Assembly: GCF_046127645.1 (NCBI RefSeq)
Contig: NZ_CP175919.1
Origin: Clostridium_F caseinilyticum
GTDB taxonomy: Bacteria; Bacillota; Clostridia; Clostridiales; Clostridiaceae
Direction: 5' to 3' (one strand)
Length of the DNA: 64,000 nucleotides
The notes beneath the pieces were generated by a model. That model saw only the letters and a program-made list of their open reading frames with translations. It ran no database searches and was not told where the DNA came from. Both the position numbers and the translations under genes were made by a program. Shown piece by piece: positions 34,307 to 43,383 of the stretch; position 1 is the stretch's first letter; every line of letters starts with the position of its first letter.

Positions 34307-35218
34307 ATGAAAAAAAAGCTTAGTGTAATGTTAAGTGTGTTATTAGCATCCGCATTACTTTTTACTGCTTGTGGAAGTAAACAAAATTCTAATAACAATG
34401 AGGAAACCTCAAAAAAAGAATCAGGTAAAATAATGTGTATAGGTTCTTCAACTTTAGCACCAGTGGTTTCTAAGGCAGGGGATACCTTAAAGTCTAAACA
34501 TAGTACATGGAAAAATATGGATGATAAACTTCCAGATGAAAATATAGAAGTTTCTGTATCTTCAGGAGGTTCTGGAGCAGGAGTTAAGGCTGCTTTAGAA
34601 AAAACAGCCAATTTTGGTTTAATATCTAGAGAAGTTAGTAAAGATGAAAAAGGTAAGATGAAAGAATATAATGAAATAAAAATAGGATATGATGCATTAA
34701 CACTTTCAGTTAATCCTGAAAATCCAATATTAAAGAATAAAAAAGGTCTTACATCAGGAGAGATTCAAAAAATATTCTCTGGTGAAGCAAAGACTTGGAA
34801 AGATGTAGATCCTTCACTTCCAGATAATAAAATAGTGCTTGTGGTTAGAGATGCAGGTGGTGGTGCTGCAGAAGTATTCCAAAAGGCTGTTATGGGAGAT
34901 AAAAAAGTAAGTAAAGATGCTGTACAAGCGCCTTCTATGGGAGCATTAACTCAAAAGGTTATAGAAAATAAAGACGCCATAGGATATGCTTCAGTAGGTC
35001 TTGTAGATCAAAATAAGGGTAAATTAACACCAATGGAAGTTGATGGAGTGGCTCCAACAAAGGAAAACATAGTTGATGGCAAATATAAAATAGCTAGACC
35101 ACTTTTACTTGTAAAAGATGGTAAACTTACAGGTGTAGAACAATCTTTTGTAGATTTCCTAAAATCTGATGAAGGCTTAAAAATAATTGATGAATCAGGT
35201 TTCGTTTCTATAAAGTAA
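34307..35218 (+). CDS. pstS: phosphate ABC transporter substrate-binding lipoprotein PstS
   Basis: High-affinity phosphate receptor of the Pst uptake system. The 303 residues begin with a lipoprotein signal and lipobox LFTACGS (Cys22). Phosphate-binding segments are visible as GSSTLAPVVSKAGDTLK near 45, SSGGSGAGVKAALEKTANFG near 85-104 and RDAGGGAAEVFQKAV near 183-197. The ATG follows GAGGGGG. A 300-bp gap with a strong hairpin separates it from pstC, which would let the receptor be made in excess over the membrane parts. Family C repeats and one of the dispersed short motifs lie upstream. Confidence 0.93.
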   Translation: MKKKLSVMLSVLLASALLFTACGSKQNSNNNEETSKKESGKIMCIGSSTLAPVVSKAGDTLKSKHSTWKNMDDKLPDENIEVSVSSGGSGAGVKAALEKTANFGLISREVSKDEKGKMKEYNEIKIGYDALTLSVNPENPILKNKKGLTSGEIQKIFSGEAKTWKDVDPSLPDNKIVLVVRDAGGGAAEVFQKAVMGDKKVSKDAVQAPSMGALTQKVIENKDAIGYASVGLVDQNKGKLTPMEVDGVAPTKENIVDGKYKIARPLLLVKDGKLTGVEQSFVDFLKSDEGLKIIDESGFVSIK

Positions 35219-35521
35219 TCTAAAGATTAATTATAAGTTTAATGTTTTTGCCGATTATTTAATTAATAAGTTTATTACTTTTTTATGATTATCTAAGTAT
35301 GAGCTGTCATACTTAGATAATAAATATGATTTGAAATTTAGATAGATAAGCATATTAAATTACAGGTATGATTGTAATTAAGATTTTTAGAAGTTCTTGT
35401 TTGTTTTAATTTATATATTAATTATATAGTTGTTTTAAGCTTATAATTGATATGTATATTCTAAAACAGATTAGGACTTCTTTATCCTATTTGAGCAATA
35501 ATATATCGGGGAGGTGAAAAT
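35219..35521 (+). other. pstS-pstC intergenic region
   Basis: Three hundred AT-rich bases without an ORF. The one clear structure is the 14-bp hairpin at 35288-35321. A second promoter for pstCAB could lie here, but I see no convincing one. Confidence 0.4.
35288..35321 (+). terminator. hairpin between pstS and pstC (attenuator or processing site)
   Basis: ATTATCTAAGTATG pairs perfectly with CATACTTAGATAAT around AGCTGT. There is no proper T-run after it, so partial termination or 3'-end protection of the pstS mRNA fits better than complete termination. Confidence 0.6.
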
Positions 35522-36385
35522 TTGTATAAGTTTTTAGATAAACTTTTTTACTACATAATAAAATTTTTTACACTTCTATCTATAGTTATTTTGTCTTTAA
35601 TTCTTATATTCATATTAAAAGAAAGTTTAGATATATTTAAACATGTGTCTTTTATAGAATTTATAACTAAAAGTATATGGGAGCCTTTAGGAGAGTCCCC
35701 TAATTTATCTATATTAAGTTTTATAGTATCAACTATATATGTAACTCTTTTAGCAGTAATAATGTCTTTACCTATAGCAATAGGTACTTCTATATTTTTA
35801 GCTAACATAGCCTCAAAAAGATTAAGAAATGTTTTAAAGCCTATAATAGACATGTTATCAGGTATTCCATCTGTAATATACGGTTTTATTGGTCTTTCTG
35901 TAGTTGTAAAATTCTTTGAAAGAAAATTACATGTTTCATCTGGAGAATGTATTTTAAGTGCAGCTATAGTTTTAGCTATTATGATCCTTCCTTTTATAAT
36001 ATCTAATTGTACAGATACTATGATAAAAGTTTATGATAAATATTTTATTTATTCAAAATCTCTAGGAATATCAAAATGGTACATGATGAATAATTTAATA
36101 ATTCCTGCATCTAAAAAAGCTATATTAGCCTCTGTAATTTTAGCAGTAGGAAGAGGTATGGGAGAGACTATGGCTGTTATGATGGTTATAGGTAATAGTC
36201 CATTAATGCCAAAACTATTAGGTAAAGGGGAAACTATACCTTCTTTAATAGCCTTAGAAATGGGTTCAGCTCAAGTAGGTAGTATGCACTATAGTGGACT
36301 TTTTGCATCAGGTCTTATACTTATGATAATGCTTCTTATTATAAATTCTGTATTTTATGCATTAAAGAAAAATATAGAGCAATAA
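35522..36385 (+). CDS. pstC: phosphate ABC transporter permease PstC
   Basis: One of the two membrane permeases of the phosphate importer. The 287 residues have six membrane segments and the permease EAA-type loop near ILAVGRGMGETMAVMMVIGN (about 220-240), which contacts the ATPase. The start is TTG at 35522, preceded by GGGGAGGTG; no ATG is available nearby. pstA follows 34 bp downstream. It is distinguished from PstA by gene order and by the conserved PLGESPNLSILSFI region following the first segment. Confidence 0.92.
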   Translation: MYKFLDKLFYYIIKFFTLLSIVILSLILIFILKESLDIFKHVSFIEFITKSIWEPLGESPNLSILSFIVSTIYVTLLAVIMSLPIAIGTSIFLANIASKRLRNVLKPIIDMLSGIPSVIYGFIGLSVVVKFFERKLHVSSGECILSAAIVLAIMILPFIISNCTDTMIKVYDKYFIYSKSLGISKWYMMNNLIIPASKKAILASVILAVGRGMGETMAVMMVIGNSPLMPKLLGKGETIPSLIALEMGSAQVGSMHYSGLFASGLILMIMLLIINSVFYALKKNIEQ

Positions 36386-36419
36386 TTTATTTGAAAATTT
36401 TGTGAGAAAGGTGGATTGT

Positions 36420-37250
36420 ATGAAAAAATCTTTAAAAGATATTTTATTGTTACTTTGGTACTTTTTAAGCACCTTTCTAGTAGTATTTATAGTTTTTTTT
36501 ATAATAGCTTATGTGTTTAAAAATGGTATGCATACTATAAATAAAGATTTCTTATTAGATAATCCTAAGGGTATGCCCCTAGGAAAAGAAGGAGGAATAT
36601 TTCCAGCTATAGTAGGAAGCTTATTGCTTATGTTTATAAGTTCTATAACTGCATCTATATTAGGTATAGCTACAGCAGTTTATCTTACTTTATATAATAA
36701 AAATAAAAAAATAGATAGCATAATACATATAATTATACATTCTATATCTGGTATTCCATCTATAGTTTTAGGTCTATTTGGATATTCATTTTTGGTATTC
36801 TTTTTAGATTTAGGAGTATCTCTTTTAGCAGGAGCTATAACTTTATCTATAATGATTTTTCCATATATAGAAGTAGTTACAGAAAAGGCCATAGGGGAAG
36901 TAGATAAAAATTTAATAGTGTCATCTTATTCTTTGGGAATAGATAAGACTTATACCTTCTTTAGGATAATATTGCCTCAATGTATAGAAGAAATAGTATC
37001 TGGAATAATGTTATCTGGAGGTTTTGCTATGGGAGCAACAGCACCTATTATGTTAACTTCTGCTGTGATTTCAGCATCAATACCAGATTCTATAATGTCA
37101 CCAGTTATGGCATTATCTTATCATCTTTATATATTAATAAGTCAGGGAATATCTATAGAAAATGCTTATGGAACAGCTTTTGTTTTAATGAGTATATTAA
37201 TAATTTTAAATTTTTTATCTATGGTAATTGTAAGAAGAAGGAGGGTGTAA
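36420..37250 (+). CDS. pstA: phosphate ABC transporter permease PstA
   Basis: Second permease of the Pst importer, 276 residues with six membrane segments. Family marks include KGMPLGKEGGIFPAIVGSL near 48-66 and SGIPSIVLGLFGYSFLV near 110. The EAA-type loop is less standard than in PstC (MLSGGFAMGATAPIMLTSA). The ATG at 36420 is preferred to the GTG at 36402 because AGGTGG lies seven bases before it. It stops one base before the pstB start codon, so the two are coupled. Confidence 0.92.
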   Translation: MKKSLKDILLLLWYFLSTFLVVFIVFFIIAYVFKNGMHTINKDFLLDNPKGMPLGKEGGIFPAIVGSLLLMFISSITASILGIATAVYLTLYNKNKKIDSIIHIIIHSISGIPSIVLGLFGYSFLVFFLDLGVSLLAGAITLSIMIFPYIEVVTEKAIGEVDKNLIVSSYSLGIDKTYTFFRIILPQCIEEIVSGIMLSGGFAMGATAPIMLTSAVISASIPDSIMSPVMALSYHLYILISQGISIENAYGTAFVLMSILIILNFLSMVIVRRRRV

Positions 37251-37251
37251 A

Positions 37252-37998
37252 ATGAATGTATTAAATACAAATAATTTAAATGTATATTTAGATAAAAATT
37301 ATATACTAAGAAATTTGAATTTAAGTATAGAAAAAAATAAAGTAACAGCTATAATAGGTCCTTCTGGTTGTGGTAAGTCTACATTACTAAAGACTTTAAA
37401 TGGAATAATAAAAGAAGAAGCAAATTTTAAAATAGAAGGAAAAATTTATTTCAATGATGAGAATACAGAGAGTATTCCCTTAGAAATTTTAAGAAGAAAA
37501 ATTGGTTGTGTATTTCAAAACCCAGCACCCTTTCCTTTTTCTATATATAAAAATTTTAATTATGTCTTAAAATATTATGGAATAAGAGATAAATCCCAAG
37601 TAAAAAAGATAATAGAAGAAAAACTAAAACTAGTTGGGCTATATCATGAAGTACAGGATAATCTAAACATGTCTGCTTTAAAGCTATCTGGAGGACAGCA
37701 GCAAAGGATGTGTATAGCAAGAGCTCTAATTCCAGAGCCAGAAATACTTTTAATGGACGAGCCATGTTCAGCTTTAGATATAAAAAATACGGCTATAATA
37801 GAAAAGCTTTTATTAGAGTTAAAGAAAAAATATACTATATTGATAGTTACCCATAATTTAGCACAGGCTAAAAGAATTTCAGATAATACTATTTTTATGT
37901 TAAATGGAGAAGTAATAGAAAGTGGAGAAACAGATAAAGTGTTTAATAATCCTACAAATGAGGAAACAAAGGATTATATAAGTGGAATTTATGGTTAA
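37252..37998 (+). CDS. pstB: phosphate ABC transporter ATPase PstB
   Basis: ATPase subunit of the phosphate importer, 248 residues. Walker A is GPSGCGKSTLLK near 35, the Q-loop FQNPAPFPFS near 86, the signature LSGGQQQRMCIARAL near 145 and Walker B ILLMDEPCSALD near 165, followed by the switch His in THNLAQAKR. It follows AGGAGGG. Most pst operons continue with phoU; here the next gene is a HAD phosphatase behind its own gap, so phosphate signalling by PhoU is encoded elsewhere or absent. Confidence 0.94.
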   Translation: MNVLNTNNLNVYLDKNYILRNLNLSIEKNKVTAIIGPSGCGKSTLLKTLNGIIKEEANFKIEGKIYFNDENTESIPLEILRRKIGCVFQNPAPFPFSIYKNFNYVLKYYGIRDKSQVKKIIEEKLKLVGLYHEVQDNLNMSALKLSGGQQQRMCIARALIPEPEILLMDEPCSALDIKNTAIIEKLLLELKKKYTILIVTHNLAQAKRISDNTIFMLNGEVIESGETDKVFNNPTNEETKDYISGIYG

Positions 37999-38023
37999 AA
38001 CAAAATGTGAAAATTAAATTTTA

Positions 38024-38176
38024 TTTCAAAATGAATTATGTTATTTATCAATTGAACAAGTTGCATAATTAAAAAAATTCCAATAAGTATATAACATATT
38101 ATGTTTAAGTAAATATAGCAATGCAATGTATTGATATATTTCTATTTAAAAATGAATTATACAATTTTTTCAATTG
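38024..38176. repeat. two copies of a dispersed roughly 28-bp intergenic motif
   Basis: TTTCAAAATGAATTATG with TTATTTATCAATTG (38024-38054) and TTTAAAAATGAATTATACAA with TTTTTTCAATTG (38145-38176). Related copies lie at 12588, 33981 and 38771. All are intergenic. Confidence 0.5.
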
Positions 38177-38232
38177 TGAATTATAGTATTTTGTATTATA
38201 GTAAATTAGATTCAAAAGAAAGTAGGTATAAA

Positions 38233-38703
38233 ATGATTTTTGTAGAGATTCCAGGTAGAGATAACCTCAATATTAAGAATATTGTTTTTGATTATAATGG
38301 AACAGTAGCAGAAGATGGAATTATGTCTTTACATACAAAGGAAAATTTTAAAAAAATAAGTGAAAAATTAAAGGTATACATAATAACGGCAGATACTTAT
38401 GGAAATGTAAAAAAGCAATGTGAAGGGCTACCATTAATTGTGGAAACTTTCCCTAAAGGTAATGCAACTTTTTATAAAAAGTCCTTTGTAGAAAAATTAG
38501 GGGCAGAAGAAACTATGGTAATAGGTAATGGTATGAATGATATAGAAATGTTTAAGGTAGCAACTCTTTCTATAGCTGTAATTGGGGAAGAAGGTTGTGC
38601 AGGAAAACTAATATCAGAATCAGATATAGTTGTAAGTAGCATAGAAAAGGTGTTTTCTATGCTACAAAATACAAATAGAATAGTGGCAACTTTAAGGGAC
38701 TAA
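38233..38703 (+). CDS. HAD-superfamily phosphatase
   Basis: Small haloacid-dehalogenase-type hydrolase of 156 residues with no large cap domain. The motifs are FDYNGTVAEDG near 18 (the expected second catalytic Asp of DxD is replaced by Asn), the Thr of IITADTYGNVK near 53, Lys in TFPKGNATF near 75, and GNGMNDIEMF near 98. The D-to-N change fits the P-type-ATPase-like or soluble phosphatase sub-branch seen in clostridia and may lower hydrolysis. The ATG at 38233 follows GTAGG; longer open frame upstream is AT-rich noise. Substrate unknown. Confidence 0.8.
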   Translation: MIFVEIPGRDNLNIKNIVFDYNGTVAEDGIMSLHTKENFKKISEKLKVYIITADTYGNVKKQCEGLPLIVETFPKGNATFYKKSFVEKLGAEETMVIGNGMNDIEMFKVATLSIAVIGEEGCAGKLISESDIVVSSIEKVFSMLQNTNRIVATLRD

Positions 38704-39216
38704 AAAATTCAAATCTATGTTTAAATAAATACGGGGCTTTAGTATTAATTCTTTAGTGCTATAGCATCACATTTTAAAATGAGCTATGCAATTTCTCATT
38801 TATTAAAAATATAATAAAGATAAATATATATGAATAGATATAAATAAAGATAAGCTATGAAATTAACAGAATAGAGCTGTATTTCATGGCTTTTTATTTT
38901 TAAAAATAAATTCATAAGTTTTTGTATTTATAATTTATCTATTTGTTAAATATTTCTCATAAATTTATAAAAATATGCTTTTATAAATGGCATTAATTTA
39001 TTAATTTTTTGTTACAATCAATGAATTTTTTATGAACCTAACTAGATATTTATTAAATCAATTTATTTATGATTATCAAACATATGTATATATTTGGTAG
39101 TTAATAAGGTGATAAAATTTAGAACCTAAAGATTTATAATTTTTATGTATATTTATTAACGAAAGTTAAGGATGTATGCTTTAAAATAACTCAAATATTA
39201 AATTTTGGAAAAAATG
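38704..39216 (+). other. intergenic region with terminator and dispersed motif
   Basis: Contains one copy of the dispersed short motif (ATTTTAAAATGAGCTATGC..., 38771-38801) and the terminator at 38853-38896. From 38900 to 39216 I see no gene or structure, only AT-rich DNA leading to the permease promoter. Confidence 0.45.
38853..38896 (+). terminator. terminator downstream of the HAD gene
   Basis: AGCTATGAAAT pairs with ATTTCATGGCT (one mismatch) around a 17-base loop and is followed by TTTTATTTTT. Confidence 0.65.
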
Positions 39217-39306
39217 TTGACAGTTTACTGTTAGGAACATTATAATGAAGTAACAACATAACTATATGAAAAGTTGCAAGTTGTAACTTATACCATATAA
39301 CTTATA
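39217..39306 (+). promoter_or_regulatory. promoter and putative operator of the first APC permease
   Basis: TTGACA (39217-39222) and TATAAT (39241-39246), 18 bases apart, form a consensus sigma-A promoter. Downstream of the start lie AAGTTGTAACTT (39278-39289) and two AACTTATA words (39285, 39299), echoing the palindrome of the second permease gene. Confidence 0.7.
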
Positions 39307-39384
39307 TTTTTTAATTTGTTAAGTAATTCTAATATTAAAATATTAAAAAATTAACTATAAATTATAAATTAAAGGGGGATAATT

Positions 39385-40836
39385 ATGTCTAAAGGAAATG
39401 ACGTCAGTGGTAATAATCAAAATTTTGAAAGGGTTTTATCGAAAAAGGATATTATGGCCTTAGCCTTTGGAGCTATGATTGGTTGGGGTTGGGTTGTATT
39501 AACAGGTCCATGGATACAGAAAGCAGGGAGCGTAGGTGCCATATTGGCCTTTATAATAGGTGGAATTGTGGTATTATTTGTAGGGCTCACCTATGCAGAG
39601 CTTACATCAGCTATGCCAAAGTGTGGGGGAGATTTGGTATTTAGCTATAGAGCATTGGGTAAAAAAGCAGCATTTATATGTACTTGGGGTATGATTTTAG
39701 GATATATTTCCGTTGTATCCTTTGAAGCAGTTGCATTTCCCTCAGTACTAGAAAATCTATTTTCCTTTTCTTATTTAAAAGGTTATATGTATACTATTGC
39801 AGGCTATGATATTTATGCTTCTTGGGCATTAATAGGTTCTATAAGTGCTATAACTATAACAATAGTAAATTACTTTGGAGCAAAGCCAGCAGCTTTTATG
39901 CAAACAGTAGTAACAGTTATGATTGCTTGTGTAGGAATTGCATTGTTTACAGGAAGCTTATTTAATGGAAGTGTACAAAATATGTCTCCTGCATTTGTTA
40001 CAGGTACTTCAGGAAAGGGGATTTTAGCAGTAGCTATAATGACTCCTTTTATGTATGTAGGTTTTGACGTAATACCACAAGCAGCAGAAGAAATAAATGT
40101 ACCTTTTAAGAAAATAGGAAAAATATTAATTTTGTCAGTAATTATGGCAGTAATTTGGTATGCTATGATAATTTATAGTACATCAGTTGCATTAAATTCT
40201 AATGAAATAGCTAGTTCAAATTTAGTAGCTGCAGATGCTATGAAAAAGATGTTCGGAAATAGTGTAGTAGCATCTAAAATATTAATATTAGCTGGTATAG
40301 GTGGAATTTTAACTAGTTGGAATTCTTTTTTTATGGGAGGAAGTAGAGCTATATACTCTATGGCAGAGGCTGGAATGTTACCAAAATTTTTAGCTAAAAT
40401 ACATCCTAAATATAAGACACCAACTAATGCGGTAATACTAATAGGATTAGTATCAAGCATTGCACCATTATTTGGAGAAAAGATGCTAGTATGGCTTAGT
40501 AATGCAGGTGGATTTGGTATATTAATATCCTATTTAATTGTATCTATATCCTTCTTAGTATTAAGAAAGAATGAACCTAATATGGAAAGACCTTATAAAG
40601 TAAAACATCCTAAATTTGTAGGTACTATGGCTGTAGTTTTATGTATAGGAATGCTTCTAATGTTTATGCCAGGTTTACCATCAGGACTTAGTTGGCCTTA
40701 TGAATGGGGAATAATATTAACATGGTTCTTACTTGGTGGTGTATTCTATTTAGTTGCAAGTAATAAATCTGCAAATGAATCTAAGGATAATAAATATAAA
40801 GAAGATTATTATGGAAATAAAAAAGTCAGTGTATAG
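39385..40836 (+). CDS. APC-superfamily amino acid permease (copy 1)
   Basis: Membrane transporter of the amino acid-polyamine-organocation superfamily, 483 residues and about twelve segments. The first segment has the substrate-site glycines in LAFGAMIGWGWVVLTG near 28-43. Later come LTYAELTSAMPKCGGDLVFS near 68-87 and a conserved GGILTSWNSFFMGGSRA near 305-321. It is highly similar over its whole length to the permease at 41378, a tandem duplication. The solute (amino acid or amine) is unknown. The ATG follows AGGGGGA. It has a consensus promoter and its own terminator, so it is transcribed separately from copy 2. Confidence 0.88.
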   Translation: MSKGNDVSGNNQNFERVLSKKDIMALAFGAMIGWGWVVLTGPWIQKAGSVGAILAFIIGGIVVLFVGLTYAELTSAMPKCGGDLVFSYRALGKKAAFICTWGMILGYISVVSFEAVAFPSVLENLFSFSYLKGYMYTIAGYDIYASWALIGSISAITITIVNYFGAKPAAFMQTVVTVMIACVGIALFTGSLFNGSVQNMSPAFVTGTSGKGILAVAIMTPFMYVGFDVIPQAAEEINVPFKKIGKILILSVIMAVIWYAMIIYSTSVALNSNEIASSNLVAADAMKKMFGNSVVASKILILAGIGGILTSWNSFFMGGSRAIYSMAEAGMLPKFLAKIHPKYKTPTNAVILIGLVSSIAPLFGEKMLVWLSNAGGFGILISYLIVSISFLVLRKNEPNMERPYKVKHPKFVGTMAVVLCIGMLLMFMPGLPSGLSWPYEWGIILTWFLLGGVFYLVASNKSANESKDNKYKEDYYGNKKVSV

Positions 40837-40942
40837 TTAATTAAAAGAAACAATAGTAAATCTTTATTAAAATTTATAGAAATAGCTTCATATTAAAAAC
40901 AAATTATAACTTTTATTTTAAAATTTAAATTGTATGTCTTGG

Positions 40943-41049
40943 AATAGATTTAATTTTAATATCTAAAATCACTAGTGTTCAATAGTATAAAATATTTTTT
41001 AATGATTGAACGCTAGTAATCTAAAATATTAAAATTAAGTCTATTTTAT
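40943..41049. terminator. long imperfect hairpin after the first permease
   Basis: An arm of about 40 bases (AATAGATTTAATTTTAATAT, then CACTAGTGTTCAAT) pairs with its near-complement (ATTGAACGCTAGT, then ATTAAAATTAAGTCTATTTT) around a loop of about 20 bases. It is longer than a normal terminator and could be a decayed mobile element. It has no sequence match to families A-C that I can see. The rest of the 40837-41260 gap is plain AT-rich DNA. Confidence 0.6.
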
Positions 41050-41267
41050 TTTTGTTATAAAGGAAATTACAAAAAAGTATTTTAAAAGCTGTAAGAATAT
41101 ATTTTTATATACTTATAATATTTAAAATATACTAAATATTAATTAATTATATGAAATAAGAAAATGATAAAAATAAAATAAATATTTCATTATTTAAATA
41201 AAAATAATATATGTATTTTTATAATATTATAAATATTCACAAAATATTATAAATATTCAAAATATTA

Positions 41268-41328
41268 TTGACAAATATGGAAAAAACATATTATAATTAA
41301 CCTACAACTTATATATAAGTTGTAGGTT
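41268..41328 (+). promoter_or_regulatory. promoter and 30-bp palindromic operator of the second APC permease
   Basis: TTGACA (41268-41273) and TATAAT (41292-41297), 18 bases apart. The perfect palindrome AACCTACAACTTATA plus its complement occupies 41299-41328, covering the expected transcription start. It can be a repressor site or a 5'-end hairpin. Confidence 0.75.
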
Positions 41329-41377
41329 GTTAGAATACAAATAAAAAATTAGGGGATAAAAATAAGGGGGAGCAGTT

Positions 41378-42853
41378 ATGTCTAAGGAAAGTGTCGCCAG
41401 TGGTAGTAGTGGCGAAAATTTTGAAAGAGTTCTATCGAAAAAGGATATTATTGCACTAGCTTTTGGGGCTATGATTGGTTGGGGTTGGGTTGTTTTAACT
41501 GGTGAATGGATAGGAAAAGCGGGTAGTATAGGATCAATGCTAGCTTTTGCTATGGGTGGAATAATGATATTATTTGTAGGACTTACTTATGCGGAATTAA
41601 CAGCAGCTATGCCTAAATGTGGCGGAGAGCATGTTTTTAGTTATAGAGCATTAGGAAGAAACCCGTCTTTTATATGTACTTGGGCTATAGTTTTAGGTTA
41701 TGTTTCAGTAGTTGCTTTTGAAGCAGTAGCATTTCCAACAGTCTTAGAATATCTTTTCTCAGCTTCTTATTTAAAAGGATATATGTATACCGTTGCAGGG
41801 TATGATGTATATGCATCTTGGGTAATAATCGGTTCTATAAGTTCAATAATTATAACAATAATAAATTATTTTGGAGTAAAGCCAGCAGCAGTTATGCAGG
41901 GGATAGTAACGCTTATGATTGCCTGTGTAGGAATCTCTTTATTTGCTGGAAGTATGTTTAATGGTAATATACAAAATATTCAACCTACCTTTGTAAATGG
42001 TGGTAAAGGTATTTTATCTGTAGCAGTAATGACACCTTTTATGTATGTGGGCTTTGATGTTTTGCCACAAGCTGCAGAAGAGATAAATGTGCCTTTTAAA
42101 AAAATAGGTAAAATAATAGTCTTATCAGTAGTAATGGCGATAGTTTGGTATGTAATGATAATTTATAGTACATCTAGGGCTTTAAATGCTGGTCAAGTAG
42201 CTTCATCAAATTTAGTAGCTGCAGATGCTATGCAAAAAGTCTTTGGTAATAGTCCATTAGCATCAAAAATATTAATATTAGCAGGAATAGGTGGAATTTT
42301 AACTAGTTGGAATTCTTTCTTTATGGGAGGAAGCAGGGCTATGTATTCTATGGCAGAATCTGATATGTTACCAAGATTTTTAGCTAAGCTTCATCCAAAA
42401 TATAAAACACCTACAAATGCCATAATATTAATAGGTGTTATATCAACCTTTGCACCTTTGCTTGGACGAAATATGTTAGTATGGCTTAGTAATTCCGGTG
42501 GTTTTACTATAGTAATATCATATTTAACAGTAGCTATATCTTTCTTAGTTTTAAGAAAAAAAGAACCAGATATGCCTAGACCATATAAAGTAAAAGGAGC
42601 TAAATTTGTAGGTACTATGGCGGTAGTTTTATCTTTAGGTATGCTTTTGATGTATCTACCAGGATTTCCATCAGGACTTATATGGCCTTATGAATGGGGA
42701 ATAGTTATAACTTGGTTTTTTCTAGGTGGGTTAGCCTATGCTTTTGCAACTTATAAAACTAGGGGGAAAGTAAGAATAGATCCAAGTAGAGATCAGGTAG
42801 AATGTGTAGAAAAAATTGTAGTTGAAGAAAAAATAGAGGAGAGTATAGTATAA
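41378..42853 (+). CDS. APC-superfamily amino acid permease (copy 2)
   Basis: Paralogue of the preceding permease, 491 residues with the same segment pattern and near-identical motifs: LAFGAMIGWGWVVLTGEW, LTYAELTAAMPKCGGEHVFS and GGILTSWNSFFMGGSRAM. The pair differ in a handful of pore-region residues (for example GPWIQK against GEWIGK after the first segment), so they may take related but different solutes. The C-terminal tail is longer and charged (VECVEKIVVEEKIEESIV). The ATG follows AAGGGGGAG. A strong shared hairpin ends the transcript directly after the stop codon. Confidence 0.88.
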   Translation: MSKESVASGSSGENFERVLSKKDIIALAFGAMIGWGWVVLTGEWIGKAGSIGSMLAFAMGGIMILFVGLTYAELTAAMPKCGGEHVFSYRALGRNPSFICTWAIVLGYVSVVAFEAVAFPTVLEYLFSASYLKGYMYTVAGYDVYASWVIIGSISSIIITIINYFGVKPAAVMQGIVTLMIACVGISLFAGSMFNGNIQNIQPTFVNGGKGILSVAVMTPFMYVGFDVLPQAAEEINVPFKKIGKIIVLSVVMAIVWYVMIIYSTSRALNAGQVASSNLVAADAMQKVFGNSPLASKILILAGIGGILTSWNSFFMGGSRAMYSMAESDMLPRFLAKLHPKYKTPTNAIILIGVISTFAPLLGRNMLVWLSNSGGFTIVISYLTVAISFLVLRKKEPDMPRPYKVKGAKFVGTMAVVLSLGMLLMYLPGFPSGLIWPYEWGIVITWFFLGGLAYAFATYKTRGKVRIDPSRDQVECVEKIVVEEKIEESIV

Positions 42854-42876
42854 GGAAAGTGCGTTGCACTTTCCTT
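42852..42876. terminator. bidirectional terminator between convergent genes
   Basis: AAGGAAAGTGC pairs perfectly with GCACTTTCCTT around GTT. It fills the whole gap between the second permease and the convergent spore lipoprotein gene. Confidence 0.88.
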
Positions 42877-43383
42877 TTATTGAGGAATTATTCTATTAAA
42901 TAGTTCTTTAAATTCATTTCCAAATTCTTCGATTCCTCTGCCATCTTTAATTCCATCACCAATTTTGCTTATTCTTTCATATATGTCTGCATCAGCAGAT
43001 ACTGCTACAGTGTCTATTTCTTTATCTGTGTTTTTTACAGTGTCTTCTACTTTTTTCTTAAGGTCATCTGTTAATTTTCCCTCTGCATTATTAGGTATAG
43101 TAACACCAACTAAAGCTCTTTTTTCAGATATAGCTACTCTAGCTTTATCTATACCATCTATTTTAGTAACTTCATCTGCTATTTTTTGAGCTCTGTTTGT
43201 TAAATTTTGTGATGTTTCGTTTACTTCACCCTTACTCTCCTGTACTTTTTCTTTTGCAGTATCGGTATTATTTGCAGGTGGGTTTTGTTGAGCATTCTTA
43301 TTTGTACAACCTGTGCCTAAAAATAAAGATAAGCTCAATAAAGCAGTAGTAAATAATAATGCTTTTCTGTTATTTTTTATCAT
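42877..43383 (-). CDS. YhcN/YlaJ-family sporulation lipoprotein
   Basis: Lipoprotein of the spore cortex/germination family YhcN/YlaJ. The 168 residues start with a lipoprotein signal ending LFLGTGC. A charged, Asn/Gln-rich linker follows, then the family domain: NRAQKIADEVTKIDGIDKAR near 65-84, VAISEKRALVGVTIPNNAEG near 85-104, and a tail VSADADIYERISKIGDGIKD typical of the family. The ATG at 43383 is preferred to the GTG at 43392, because that GTG is part of the GAGGTG binding site. Probably under a sporulation sigma factor, but I could not identify its promoter with confidence. Confidence 0.85.
   Translation of the reverse strand: MIKNNRKALLFTTALLSLSLFLGTGCTNKNAQQNPPANNTDTAKEKVQESKGEVNETSQNLTNRAQKIADEVTKIDGIDKARVAISEKRALVGVTIPNNAEGKLTDDLKKKVEDTVKNTDKEIDTVAVSADADIYERISKIGDGIKDGRGIEEFGNEFKELFNRIIPQ

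Noticed and set aside
39223..39384. T-box or other riboswitch ahead of the permease genes
   Set aside because: The leaders are short and lack a T-box sequence or a terminator/antiterminator pair; the visible palindromes fit a protein operator better.
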